From NCBI RefSeq assembly GCF_018143015.1, contig NC_054749.1, positions 34,552,500 through 34,616,499 on the forward strand: a stretch of 64,000 nucleotides of DNA, read 5' to 3'. This document shows, piece after piece, positions 1 through 13,600 of this stretch (positions are counted from its first letter, which is position 1; every line of letters begins with the position of its first letter). Position numbers and translations under genes: made by a program. The notes below the pieces were generated by a model. That model had not been told where the DNA came from. It did no database searches and worked only from the letters and a program-made list of their open reading frames with translations. This DNA comes from Lytechinus variegatus (Eukaryota > Echinodermata > Echinoidea > Temnopleuroida > Toxopneustidae).

Positions 1-148
1 CGAAATAGATACCTTTTTTCATTATTTTTGTGTTTTTGACACCCTTATCAGTACGTAACGTGCCCTATCGTGAAAAAGACATCCTTTTTACGTGTTTTTT
101 TGGTCGAGCATGGTATCCATTCGTCAATGTAAGTGCCCCCCCCCCCGA
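1..148. mobile_element. right end of the same G/C-tract element family
   Basis: It matches 9880-10040 nearly base for base (CGAAATAGATACC ... GGTATCCATTCGTCAATGT then a C run and GA). The left part is outside the window. Confidence 0.85.
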
Positions 149-1289
149 ACATATTTTTTCCACCCCCTATTTATTGTATATCTCCAAGTAGTAAGCCTGT
201 ACTACTTGGCTTGGACATGTACAATGAATAGGGGATAAACCTAAAAAAAAATCAAACCAAAGACAAAATTTAGAAGTAGAATATTTGGCATTACTGGACA
301 TGCAAAACTACAACAAATATAACTAATCCACTGCAAAAGTGTCAGCGTACATACATGTAAAGTTAGAGTACAGAACGTGGTACTGATGACTTTAAATTTA
401 TTCTCAATGTCAAGCAAGGGCATTAGACATTTTATTTATGCAATCCAAAGTAAAAAGGAATTAAAAAATAAAATATCAAATAGAATGGGAAAAAAAATAA
501 AATTAAACTGTCCCTAGGGTTGAAAAAATATAATTCAATTTCACATATTGTTCTATAGGGGGTAAACAGAAGTAAATAACCATTGTTAAGAAGTTAAAAT
601 ACCTTTACAAATCATTCTTTGGGGAGAAACAGGGCCCCTGACTGTTATTTGCTGGAGCATGTAATCTTTTATTCAAAGGAATGTCAGATTTTGAACTGCT
701 TTTCAATGAAATGTCAGAAATACTTGCAAATGTACAGACAGGTGTAATCCTCATGGGGAGATCGACCTAAAAGCTTTGAAATCAAACTGAATATTACATG
801 CCGTCCAATTGAGCAACGCCCTACCAGAACTGAAGTACAAAATTCTACATTGTACAAAGTACTTGAATACTTGATTGAATGAATGCATGAATCTTTGATT
901 ATGAAATTTACAAGACACTTAAAAAAAGAACCGGGCAGAATTTTTTTTCTGATATCATTTACTGACAGCTGTACATAAAACCTTGTAGTTTGATACTTGT
1001 ACCTTCCCACAACTGCATGTACATGTGCAACAAATTTTCAGATCACATGATGATAAATCACGATTCCATTATTCAGAAGTAAATTTAAACACATTTCCTG
1101 CCATTATAAACAATATGTTTTTCCTTTACTTCTGCAAGAGTTGCATTTAAATACAGATTCTTCTGGTTTTTAACCAGCATACATACAGTACATACAATGT
1201 AGCATTCTAATATGAGGCACCGATTTAACTAGTTTCCTATTCAATCGTGCACTGTAAAAACCCCAGCTGTAGCTCCAGCTGCTTTTAGG

Positions 1290-1650
1290 CGCTTGCATTC
1301 AAGGAATAAATCGTGCCAGGTACCCATTCACCTCACCTGGGTTGAGTGCAGAACAATGTGGATAAATTTCTTGCTGAAGGAAAACACGCCATGGGTGAGA
1401 TGAACCCACGTCCCTCTCACCGAAAAACAAGATTTGTATTAAACCAGATCATGACACTCCACCATGTAGCATGGTCTGTAGGTTCTGACTCTCATCTTTG
1501 AAGAAACAGAGGGCCATGGGTTCAAATCCCAGATTCATTCACATTGTGCTGCACCAGGCCCAGGTTACCAGTATTTACATGTATGGGCCAACTGGGCAGG
1601 ATTAATTTCTTGAAAAACATCTAAAGGCTATATGTCTCTGTGTAGATTAT
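1290..1650. mobile_element. tRNA-derived SINE fragments
   Basis: The minus-strand word GCACTCAACCCAGGTGAGG (with GGGTACCTGGCA after it) at about 1311-1350 is shared with 62345-62385. Next to it, 1500-1560 has GGGTTCAAATCCCAG, a good pol III B-box, followed by CACATTGTGCTGCACCAGGCC. These look like two SINE pieces in opposite orientation. Family name not known to me. Confidence 0.5.
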
Positions 1651-1691
1651 ACACTGTACAGCAGTTGATAAATAAGATAATAATGACTTAC

Positions 1692-4600
1692 TGAATTTAG
1701 TCTATGCTCAAAGTCTTCTAAGGATGTTACCGTTGTTCTGTGAAAGAAAGAGAGAGAAATAAAAAAGACATGTATTCTTAAACATGAAAACAAACTGTAA
1801 CCATCCACATATTGGAACAATTACATGTAGGATAATTTTAGGGTCTATATTAGAAATTCATTGTTTGTTTTTCTTTTTTTTTTCTTAAATGATGAGAATA
1901 CCAAAATTTTCTCAATATTTGCTTTTTAATTTAAAGTATGAAAACTCATAATACATAAGCTGTAACAAGTTGTGCATACATTAACTTCATGAATTTATGA
2001 ACATGAACATGTTTGAAGAGTGGACTCATTAATAAAAACAGTGGACTCATGAATAAAATAGTGTTGATAACCACGGCAACAGGCATCAATTTGGCGCACT
2101 GTGACAAAAGCACGCATCAGGATTGGACGTTTTTCATACACGCACCCGATACGCGTTAAATTAAGCGTGATTTACATAGGAAATCTGCATAACCCGTGGA
2201 CTCAACTGTGGGTTTTCAAACCCACCTTTGTGAATTCGGCCAATGTGTACCGGGAAGGGGGGGGCAGGGTTTTACAGCACTTACAATTAAAAAGGGATGG
2301 CCCAAATTACTCCCCCCCCCTCTTTACTACAGTATGTATAATGTACAGCAAGATAATATACAGAGTTATGTACCCTCTTTTCACACGGTAATAAAATCAT
2401 AATTTGAATGATTCCAGTAAAAAATAAAGGCTAATGACGACATTTTAGCACGTGTGAAACCAAACTACATGTAGAATCACAAATTCAAATTTTACTCATG
2501 AGGTGAATTCCTGTTAATTTTCATTCAAATTATGGTACGAATTTTCTGTGTGAAAGGCTTGACCACTATTTTTGGGGCGGAGCTTACTTCTGTAGATAAT
2601 GCGATTGTCATGCACTCATTTTAGTTCATTTGCGATGCAGTGCTTTGATTGACAAGTCACCAAGGACACATACCGCCTTCGCTCAGGATTCAAATTCAAA
2701 TCAGTTTTGAAGTGAGCGTGTGAAAGGTCCGATGATTCTAAAGACAGACTGCAATCATCATTAAAATGATGATTCAAGATTCATGTGTGAAAAGACCCAT
2801 AGACCTACAACTGTACACTGTACATAATGATGACATCAATGTAATTTAAGTGGGCATACACTACATGGAGACACTCTGTGGTCTCAGCCTGAAGGCTCCT
2901 ACATGTACATGTAGGCCTACACATAGAGCTATTGATGTACATGTACCGGGTAGGCCTACATGTATCTAACATTTGATTGAAGAATGATAGACAGCTATAT
3001 GTTAATGAGATCCCACATTATAAGATAATCTTAATCCTATTTTTAATTCCTTTGACAAACAAAGAGGATCTGTGGCCACAGAAAGGAAGGACAATCTGAT
3101 TAACTTCAAGATAAGATTCTTTTCAGCTCACAGAATAGGTACATGTACATGTAGCCTATGTATGCCTAGTACAACAGAGTCTGTAACAGACACACATATT
3201 ATATGTTGGGCCTACACTGTTTGTAGCCTACATTGTACAGGGGATCTCATAATTCTCTGATTCAATTTCAAAGCAATTTTAAAGGTTAAATCCACCCCAG
3301 AAAAATGTTGATTTGAATAGAGAAAATTCAAACTACAATGTAGCATTACGCTGAAAATTTCATAAAAATCGTATGTAAAATAAGAAAGTTATGAAATTTT
3401 AAAGTTTTGCTTATTTTTCACAAAACTGTGATATGCACAACTAGGTGAGTCACTCGATGATGTCCAGCACTCACTATTTGTTTTGTTTTTTTATTGTTTT
3501 AAATACAATTTTTCATTTTTTTACAGATTTGACAACAATGACCAACTTGACTGAACCATATAGTATAAAACAATGCTATCTACACATGTTCTGGGAGGAA
3601 TTAATCATTCTTTCACTTGACAATGAGGAAAAAATTAAAATATTTCATATTTCAAGTAATAAAATACAAAAGAAATAGTGAGTGGATGACATCATCAGTC
3701 TCCTCATTTGCATACCGACCAGGATGTGAATAGAAGCAAAACTTAAAATTTATTTTACATCCGATTTTGATGAAATTTTCAGTGTTATGCTTTTTGGATT
3801 TTTCTTTTTTTATTCAAATCAACTTTTTGTTGGGGTGGACTTGTCCTTTAAAAATTGAAATCTGAAAGATACATGTACGGTAGTCTGTAGGCTTGTAATA
3901 TGTGTGCAAATTGTAAATTGTGTCATTCTGATTCAGAACCCATGCACTATGACCAAAAAACATTTAACCGATGTACATGTACAGTGTATAAATTCACTGT
4001 TCACATTAAATCATATTATGAATGAAACTGAACTACATAAAAAAATACAATTTGAGCAAAAGATTTATTTACACCCCCCCCCCCTTCCCCATGTACTGTT
4101 CATTTCTTCTTCATTTAAAAAAAACCCCTCTGATACTGTACAAAAGTTGAAAAGTTCAAATTTCTATTTTCTAGACTACATGTCTGCACATAATGTATTA
4201 ATGCTGCTATTACGGTAATTAAAAAAAATAACAATTAGGAACCAACCAGGCAGTTTATGACCTCTTCACTCAGTCACAATACAGGCAACCCCTTCACTCT
4301 TGAAAAATATCACCACACCTGATGTGTGAAAGTCAAACCTTAATTTAGTGAATCTTGCTATAAATAATTGATTAACAGAACTTTACAAAGTATAGACATT
4401 TAACAACAGCAAAAAAATGAAAGTACATGTACATGTACATGTATAATTTACCAAATCAAATTTTCTTTGTAACTCTATTGGAAATCAAATTAGCCATTAC
4501 AAGAATGAAGTAGCAAAAGTGATATACTTTCAAATAATGGCTTGCTTTTTCACTGTTTTAAATACAGTCACAGTGGACAGAGTCAAATACATGTCAAATT

Positions 4601-7600
4601 ATCGTGTAAGTATCCATACTATTTTCCGGTATCAGAACTTGGCTGTTCTACGCCTTAAAGGTCAAGTCCACCTCAGAAAAATGTTGATTTGAATCAATAG
4701 ATAAAAATCAGTCAAGCACAATGCTAAAAATTTCATAAATATCGGAAGTAAAATAAGAAAGTTATGACATTTCAAACTTTCGCTTATTTTCAACAAAATA
4801 GTTATATGAACGAGCCAGTTACATAACTTACATCCAATATGAGAGTCGATGGTGTCACTCACTCACTATTTCTTTTGTTTTTTGTTTGAATTATACAATT
4901 TTTCGATGTTTACAAATTTGACGATTACACTGTAGGACCTCCTTGCCTGAAGCACAAAATGTTAAAATAATGGAATTCCATGTGTTCAGGGAGGAATAAA
5001 ACTTCATTTCACATGACAATGACGAGAAAATAAAAATATTTCATATTTCATACAATAAAATACAAAAGAAATAGTGAGTGATGTTATCAACTCTCTCATT
5101 TGGATGTAACTGGCTCGTTCAACTATTTATTTTGTTGAAAATAAGCGAAACTTTATTAAAAATATCACAACTTTCTTATTTTACATCCGATTTTGATGAA
5201 ATTTCCAGTGTTATGCTTGTTGAATGTTTCTCTTTTTATTCAAATCAAGTTTTTGTTGGGGTGGACTTGTCCTTTAACATATTAAAAAAAAAACTTTTTG
5301 ATCTACAATTATAGAATGTGAATAAATGTACTGTACATGTATCATGAACCGGTATGTATTATTAAAGACAATAGAGTTTAATATGCAATTCATTTCTGTA
5401 ATGCTTCAAATACTAGAGTAAATTGTACATGCATATCAGACAATACAATTTGTCCAGTATTTTTAAACAAGTCCATGTCATCTCCCATCATTCTCAAACT
5501 ACATGCAAGCCTACGAGTATGTACATACATACATGTAGGCCTAAAAGCCTATACAGTCAAGTAGGTACGATGCTTGCACACACTGATATTAACAAAGAGA
5601 GGGCCCCAAATAACCCTGACACTTTGCTCACCCTAAAAAGCTTGAAGTATTCCCAGGGTGATAAAAAAAAAATATGATATCAAAATCTTGCCGGGTCTAG
5701 TGAATGGTGAAATGTAAACATTTAGAGCAATAGAAATGCAATTAAACGAAGATAAATAAATGAATCATCAGTGGCACAATAACCCGACACCGCTCCAAGG
5801 ATTTTCGTAATCATACTGTGGAAAGCCAAACAATGTCAAGTTCACAATGAAGTGTATTTCCCAGCTGCTTGTTATGTGCACCAGTGAAGGTGACAAATTC
5901 ATTTGGAATGTCACAGATCCAGCTCAGTTACTGTACATCATAGCTTGAGTCACATTTCTCATTGAATTATGAACAAGTACATGTACATGTATTACTGTAG
6001 CCTACACATACATTTACATGTACACAGGTAAAATGTTTGGTTTATTTCTAATTCGTCTAATGCCAATTCGTCTACTATCATTTGGTCTACATGTACCATC
6101 AGTTCGTCCACTCACCACATGGTCTACTTTCATTTTTAGTCTAATGCCATTCCGTCTAATAACCAACTTGTCCAATAGCCATTAAGTCCATACCATGTGG
6201 TCTAATCAAACTAATACTAGTGTTAATGAATGAAAAGAAAATGGGTATTTTAACCTATTGGTTATTAGACCACGTCCCGTACCATCAATATACAGGGGCC
6301 ACGGAAGAGGGGGGAATTCAGTTCAACCCCCCCCCCCACTTTTTCCTTAAAACGTGAAAATGACCATATGATTGTAATTTTTTGCATGGTCAGCCCCTCC
6401 CCACTTTGAATGCCGTTATGATTGCACCTCCTGTGCACATGGTCTGTGTAATGCCAGTTCAGAATGAATTGACAATTTGAACAGATTTGAATAGGTACAT
6501 TGGAGGACTGATTTTTTTTACACAAATTACTGACTACATTATGCCAAACTCAAAGGCCTATTAATTTCCTTTCTCATACAATGGCTACAATGAAGGCCTA
6601 CAGTATGTGCATGTACATACATGTACAATGTACATTTCATGTACCTGAACCTTTACAATTTTTAACTAGGCCTACAAACTTAGTGGTACACCGTTTGACT
6701 GTACATAGGGCTACATGTACATGTAAATGTACAGGCATAAAACATTTCTGAAGGTCAATGCATGCAGTAACCCACACATACATGGACATGTACGTTACAT
6801 GTACACATACACATTGAGCGTATTTGAATTCTTTTTTTTTAACACAGAACTGTCAAAATGGTCAAAATCTTCTACAATCATCTGTTTTCCCCACTGACAA
6901 GTGAAAAACAGGAAGTTCACAAAACTATTTTCCAACTACCGGTACATGTATTACAAGTACATCTACAGGCAAAGTCACATGTTTGGCAATAGTAATGTAT
7001 GTTTCCGCCAGGTTAATTGAGCCAACAATAATTGACTGCGCCCTTTTCTGTCTGTCTTTAATACAAAAAAGTTTCTTGACTACACATACATGTATGTACA
7101 TATGCTTCCTGATGCCATACATTAAACAATTATCTTATGTTGTAACAAGAGGACCAATAATGAACTCTTAATCATCAAATTACTGAGCCTTGCGCTAGAC
7201 AATGATTCGAAACAATGCACAAAGGAAAGGAAGTATGCTTGTCTGGGTTCTTTAGTCAGGTAGCAAAGCATGTGATTTGCTTGAGATTGTTCTTTTGAGT
7301 TCGCTGTACACTGGACCCATACAGGTACATGTATATGTATGTAGTCATGTAGGAGATGCACCACGGAGTTGTCCTCACAACCTCACAACTCCATGCATGT
7401 ACTTGGGGACACACCATGCATGAGTATGTACATGTAATAGGAACAAGAACTTTTTTATGATTTCTATGATCACTGTTTAGTTATATCAAATCAAATCATT
7501 TATTTCCACAATAATAAAAAAAAAAATTACAAATATGTACAGAATAGGAAACAAACATAATTGAAAAAGGAAAGTGAACCGAGTTGATCAAAATAAATAC

Positions 7601-10600
7601 AAAGAAATGTACATTACTGTGGGGGAGCCAAAGAAGACAAAATAAGTCTTAAAATCAGGCACCCAACATAAAATAAAGGGCTTACATGTACATACATGTA
7701 CTGTACATGTAGAAGTCCAGGGAGGGGGGGGGGGGGCACTGACATACATGTATTGGTTGTACGGGGATGTACCACTTTGATGACCCCTTTTTTTCAGACC
7801 TACATGTACATGTAATTTTCAGTTTCCTAGATACTCCGAATGACAAAATTTCCGTTCATGAAAAATCTCAGTTCCAAAGCCATGTCTAGATTGTCAGGCG
7901 CGAACATAGCAAAGCTTGCAGCTGCACGCATTGCTTCATATTTTCTCTATACTACGGCACCGTTTTTAGTTCACAAGGCCCTATACTTTAACCTTGTAGT
8001 CAGTTGCTTTATAGACCCTACAGGGAATAATTTTGCTTTTAATACAAATTTGAATAGCATTTTTGGTCTTTAGAGAAAAGCTCTCAAATATCAAAGTAAT
8101 GTACAGTCCCTATGTAAAAATATGCTACAAAAGACTATACATGTAGCAGTCTTTCAAAAATGTGCCAGGGGGCAATGCGAGGATAACACCGTGACATTTT
8201 GGAACACCTATTTACTCATTAAATGTGGAATACCAACAAACTATTTATCTTTTGAAAAAAATTGGATTATGTAACTATGACTCTAATCACAAGTAACCTA
8301 CAACAACAACAAAAATCTTTAACTTCATGCTAATTAATGAATTATGCATAATTAATTACAACTGTAACACTCAAAATGGACATGCATTTTCTCGTACTTG
8401 ATTCATTTAATAAACTGTGAAGTTACTGAACATTTTAAAAAGAGATTATGTTGTTGAGATACAGTAGAGACTTGACAGTAATAACCAAGTAGTTTATAGA
8501 AAAATAATCAATAAACATGACAATGATGATACATATTATAAACAAATGCACTGTAACACCGTGACTGTAACACCATGACTTCTGAACTGCATGTCAAAAC
8601 GTATGTAGAATTTTCATATCATTCTTCCTTAACCTATAGTAATCTAAAAGGTATCATTGAGCAATCTTTTATCAATAAAATTTATGTCATACATCAGAGT
8701 ACATGTAATTAATGAGGATGAAAAATCTAGTTAAAAATTTCACTAACAAAAACAACAAAAAATAAAACTATATACACTGTAACACTGTGACGGTTCTTGT
8801 AGGCCCCCATGTTTCATTCATAAGATACGGGAAAAGTTTTACTAAAAAAGTTATGAACTCTCTCTAATGCAGAAAAACTTAAATGTAAATATGCAGATTA
8901 ATTGAAATACAATTTTACAAGAAGACAAAGAAAAAAAGCTTAATATAATAGAAACACTCAGCAAACTGATATATACTTTTAATTGCAACTATATGGTAAT
9001 TATGCATGTACATGTACGTATACAAAGATAAGTTGAGCCCATAACAATTACAAGAAAAATTAACACACAGCATCTACAGACTTGCATGTAGATATTCGCT
9101 CAATTTCCAAGATGTTATAGAAATTTGTAAGATTTCTTGAAGTTCTTTTTAGTTTGCTTCCTGGATTGGCATTGCAAAGTTGTACCGCTCTCTGTTATCC
9201 ATAACAGGTGCTGGCAACTTTCTCACTATTTGTTTTTCTTCAACCCAACCATACTTGTCAGTGACATCCTTTGCAACAAAAAGAGTACCCCTTTCATCAC
9301 TCTTATGATAGTGTATGACATGAAATTCACCGTCTTGGATATCAATTGTGCCACATATTTGAGCGATTTCTGCCGAGCACCTTCATACTGCACCAAGATG
9401 CAGTCTCCGATCTTGATTGCATCCTCAGATGGTGGTGCATCAGTCATTCTTGTCGTTGATGTATCCAAACCCCGGGGGGGGGGGGGGCCACTTCCATTTA
9501 CGAGTGGATACCATGCTTGACCATGGGGTCTCGAAAAGCACCCTAAACACATATTTTCCATATTCTGAAAATGCACCCCTTAACAAGTATTGGCGTATGA
9601 AACCCTACCCTTAACAAGTATACATGTAGGAAACAAATCGATACACTTGGCAAATATTCCTGAAATGAATCCCTAAACAAGTACAAGAATGTTATTTTAT
9701 TGTTACGGGTCCTTCGGTCGTCGGCTTTACCTTATTTGGTTTAGTACGACCCCACCTTTTACACCTCGCCCAAAACGGACTCTTAACACAAAGTGTTGGG
9801 CAAAAAGGACATCCTTTATAAAACATGTTAATTTTGTTTTATCATCCCCGCAAATTCGACCCTTAACACGTAATTTTCCTAGCGAAATAGATACCCTTTT
9901 TTCATAATTTTCGTGTTTTTGACACCCTTATCACGTTACGTACGTAACGTGCCCTATCGTGAAAAGGACATCCTTTTTACGTGTTTTTTTGGTCGCGCAT
10001 GGTATCCACTCGTCAATGTAAGTGCCCCCCCCCCCCCCGAATCCAAACCTGCAATAAAAGCATGGGTTTCATCTTCTTGTGGTTTTCTCCATGGTCTCTT
10101 TGTTTATACCTTTCCTGGAAACAGCCAAGCCTCCATCCCAACTGACAGAAATCAGCTGGTCACTTCAACAAACATCATTTGGCAGGAACCTACTATGCTT
10201 TCTGTGCAATAGCAATGTAGGTCACGGTGTTATAGTCACGGTGTTACAGTTATTGTAACACCGTGACATGATTTAAGTAACTTTTAATTAATTAACAAAC
10301 TGACTAATTAACTTGTAAGTACTTGTATATGATAGTTATATGTGAGAATGATTTGGGCACTAAAAGATTTTTATATTGTTTGTGTAGTTTTCATAAAATT
10401 TAAAAAACATCAGTTTTTACTGTAACACCGTGACATTATTTATCATGAGAGTTTAAATGTTCGCTGAAGCATAACGCAAAGAAAATTTTGAACTTTGGTG
10501 AACCTGTTATGAAATTCAGCCCTAAAACTCAGAAAAACACATTTAGATTTTTATGAATCTTTCAATGGAACACTTGCTACACATATTTAATTTTAATGCA

Positions 10601-13600
10601 TTTTTCACACATTTAAACAAAAATTAATTATGCTAATTTAATTTGCATATTTGGCATCTTAAGGACCAAATTTTTCGTTATTATGGACAGAATTGAAAAA
10701 TTCAGTCTTTTAGCTTTAATATGATACCAAACTTGTTCAGGTTTGACCATTTCTAAAATTTGATGGTCATGTCCACTTTATCATGGAATTGCCCCAGGGC
10801 AAATTGCAATGCGATCCCAGGAAAATTATTCCCTATCCCACTTCAGGTTTTTGTGAGGCACACCCCCATCAAAATATACATGTAATTCAAGTGCCCCCCC
10901 CCCCTAGCTACATTTACATTGTAGGCATAAAACTGCTACATGTAGACTACATTTATTCGGACTACTGTCCTGTTGTGCATGTCACAAACGGTTTGTACGG
11001 CAACGTAGGGGTCTGGCTATGCTGTGAAAAAATGTACATGATTTTGATAAAGAGAAATCACACTGCATTGCCACAAAGCACCATCAATAAACATGGGAGA
11101 TTTAAAATCAATAAAACCGTGTGTGCCAATTCTACTCCACAGACAAAAAGTAAGACAATGATTTTGTCCATTGACAAAGACATTCTCCCTGTGGCCTTCA
11201 TCATTTAAATTCAAAGAAACAAACTTGCCAGAATGGCATTTAAATCAATCTCACTTACATGTTGTAAAGGTCAACAATCTCCCATTCATTTTGTGTTTTC
11301 AAATAATATTTACATGTATGCAGTCACCATAAAACCAAAACACATGCACACCGGCATTCACAATCCAACCTCTGTTTCACCTCCAACATTACACCAATGT
11401 GACCGTAGTCACTGTACGCAGCAAATGGGGAAGGGAGCAGGGGGCAGCTGCCTTCCCCAAGAAATTTTGAAAACTTACACATTTTTAATGAAAATTTTCA
11501 CAAAATTCACCAACAGTGTGTGCATAAATATAAAAAATCCTTCAATTTCACTTTACAAAATGCAAAAGTGCCCCAATGACAAGCTGTTTACTGTCCAACT
11601 ACATGTAGGTCGACATGTAATGTACATATACATTCAAAATGTGTGCATATTTGTTATGTACATGATATACATATACTCTATATTTATGGAAGGCCATGGG
11701 TTAAAAGAAATGAATTGGGGCGATAGCAGAGCAATGAACTTCAGGCCACATTCCTCTCATACCCCTGCACCCAGGAAATTTGATTTATTTATTTCATAGC
11801 AGAACGAGCTGCTGATAGCATATCACGGGAGCAATGGCAGATCTATCTGACATGAAGATGTTATCCTGTTCATGTACTGACAGCCTATACAAAACAGCTG
11901 CTTTGGGAGTTACCCCATAAATTAACACTGTTATCATACCAAACTGAAGATAGTGCTCAGGATGCAAAATTTGTATCATGTATCAACTGCATGTAAATGT
12001 ACAAAATCATATGTACATGTATGTAGCAGGGCCGTCACCAGCTTTTTTCTAGGGGGGTGCTTTTTATGAAAAAAAAACACAAAAACACAAAAAACAACGT
12101 ATTAACTCAATTTCATGCAGTTATATAGCCCGCCGGCCAGATCTTTTTCAAAAGAGCCATCAAGTATCCCTACCCCCCCCTCCGTTTTTTTTTTTTTTTT
12201 TTTAATTTTTTTTATTTTATTTTATTTTTTTTTGGTTCTGAAGGGGGTGCGTTCGCATCCTCCGCACCCCCCCTGGCGACGGCCCTGGTATGTAGCAGGA
12301 ACATGCAAGATAAACTAAAGATATTGAGGAAAAAATGAGATGCCACGTCTACATGTATCACCTACATGTATGTACACAGTTTAGTGTAATACCTTGGTCA
12401 CATTTACTCTACGGCGGCCATACAGCGAGTTGCGCAACAGCCGTTTTAACATTTTTTTGTACTAGCTCTACATGACACAGGTTGCGTGAATAAAATGGCT
12501 GTTTTCGACTTGCCGTACGGCCGCCGTAGATCAAATGTGACCGTGGTATACTACAGATTGGCCTGAGGTCTGAATATTCAGAGACATGCCATAAACCCAG
12601 TCAATTCATCTTAGTTTTAAATTTAAAAAAAAAAGGTTCAAAGGTTGATACAACTTTAATAGTTTAAAGTTATAAAACAGTGTGTCCTCACATTTTCAGC
12701 TGAATTGCAGCAAGCATCAACAATTACATGATAAGCACACTTCCATAAGAAACTACTACATATTGCATAGCCTTGTATGACTACAATGTACCTGTACAGT
12801 ATATGTGTGCTGTACTATAATGATATTTTAATTCAAAATGGGCAAATATACTTTACAGCTTGTAAAAATGCAGATTAAATTTCAGGTCAAATCATGAAGT
12901 GATGATTATTCAAATATAACTATCGGATATCCTGAATTTTATTTACTAGTAAAGTGTATGCGTACATGTATGAATGATGGTTCTAATCCTAAACAATCAA
13001 CTGAGTCATAATCATATACCCAAAGCCATCCTATTCCTAGATCTACAACCTCACATTGAAGTGCTGAAGTGGTAATACATGTACATACATGTACTGTAGC
13101 AACAAAAATAACGCGTACCCCCAAAAAACTGGATTGCCAAAAGCTTCATGAATTCTATTAAAGCGGGTCTTTCAAGTCCACCCTATAAAAATGTTGTCAA
13201 TTCAAATCAACATTTTTATAGGGTGGACTTGACCTTTAAGTTAAGAATGACCCGCTTTAGTGTTATACTCGTTGGATTTTTCTGTTTTCATTCAATTCAA
13301 CTTTTTATTGGGGTGGACTTGTCCTAGAGAGATTGGGAAGGGGAAGGAGAGGGGGGGGGGAGAAAGAAAGACACTCACCTTTTGGCTCTTTCTAAATCAT
13401 CATTTGTCTGCTCAAGTTCCCTGATATATTTCTGAAGTTCCTCCCGGATGGCCTTAATTTGTGCTAGTTCATCCTGCAGCTCGTTGATCTGCCGTAGGTA
13501 GTTATTCTGGGACATCTCCAGTTTTTCCTGCATTCATGAGAAGTTTTTTGTGGGGGGTTTATTAATATATATCTTTGGGCACAAAGGAATAGTATCACAT

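Larger units (their letters stand above)
8182..10434. repeat. TGTAACACCGTGAC motif set flanking the relic
   Basis: Copies or near copies lie at 8182-8195, 8552-8565, 8566-8579 and 8778-8791 on the left, and at 10221-10234 (inverted), 10235-10248 (inverted), 10254-10267 and 10421-10434 on the right. There are none in the rest of the window that I could find. Confidence 0.7.

Noticed and set aside
1495-1530. tRNA gene because of GGTTCAAATCC
   Set aside because: Only the B-box matches; no cloverleaf could be drawn, and the downstream sequence is SINE-like.
11233-11799. 188-codon plus-strand open frame
   Set aside because: It lies in NDE1 intron 3, is full of TACATG-derived residues and repeat fragments, and has no family resemblance.
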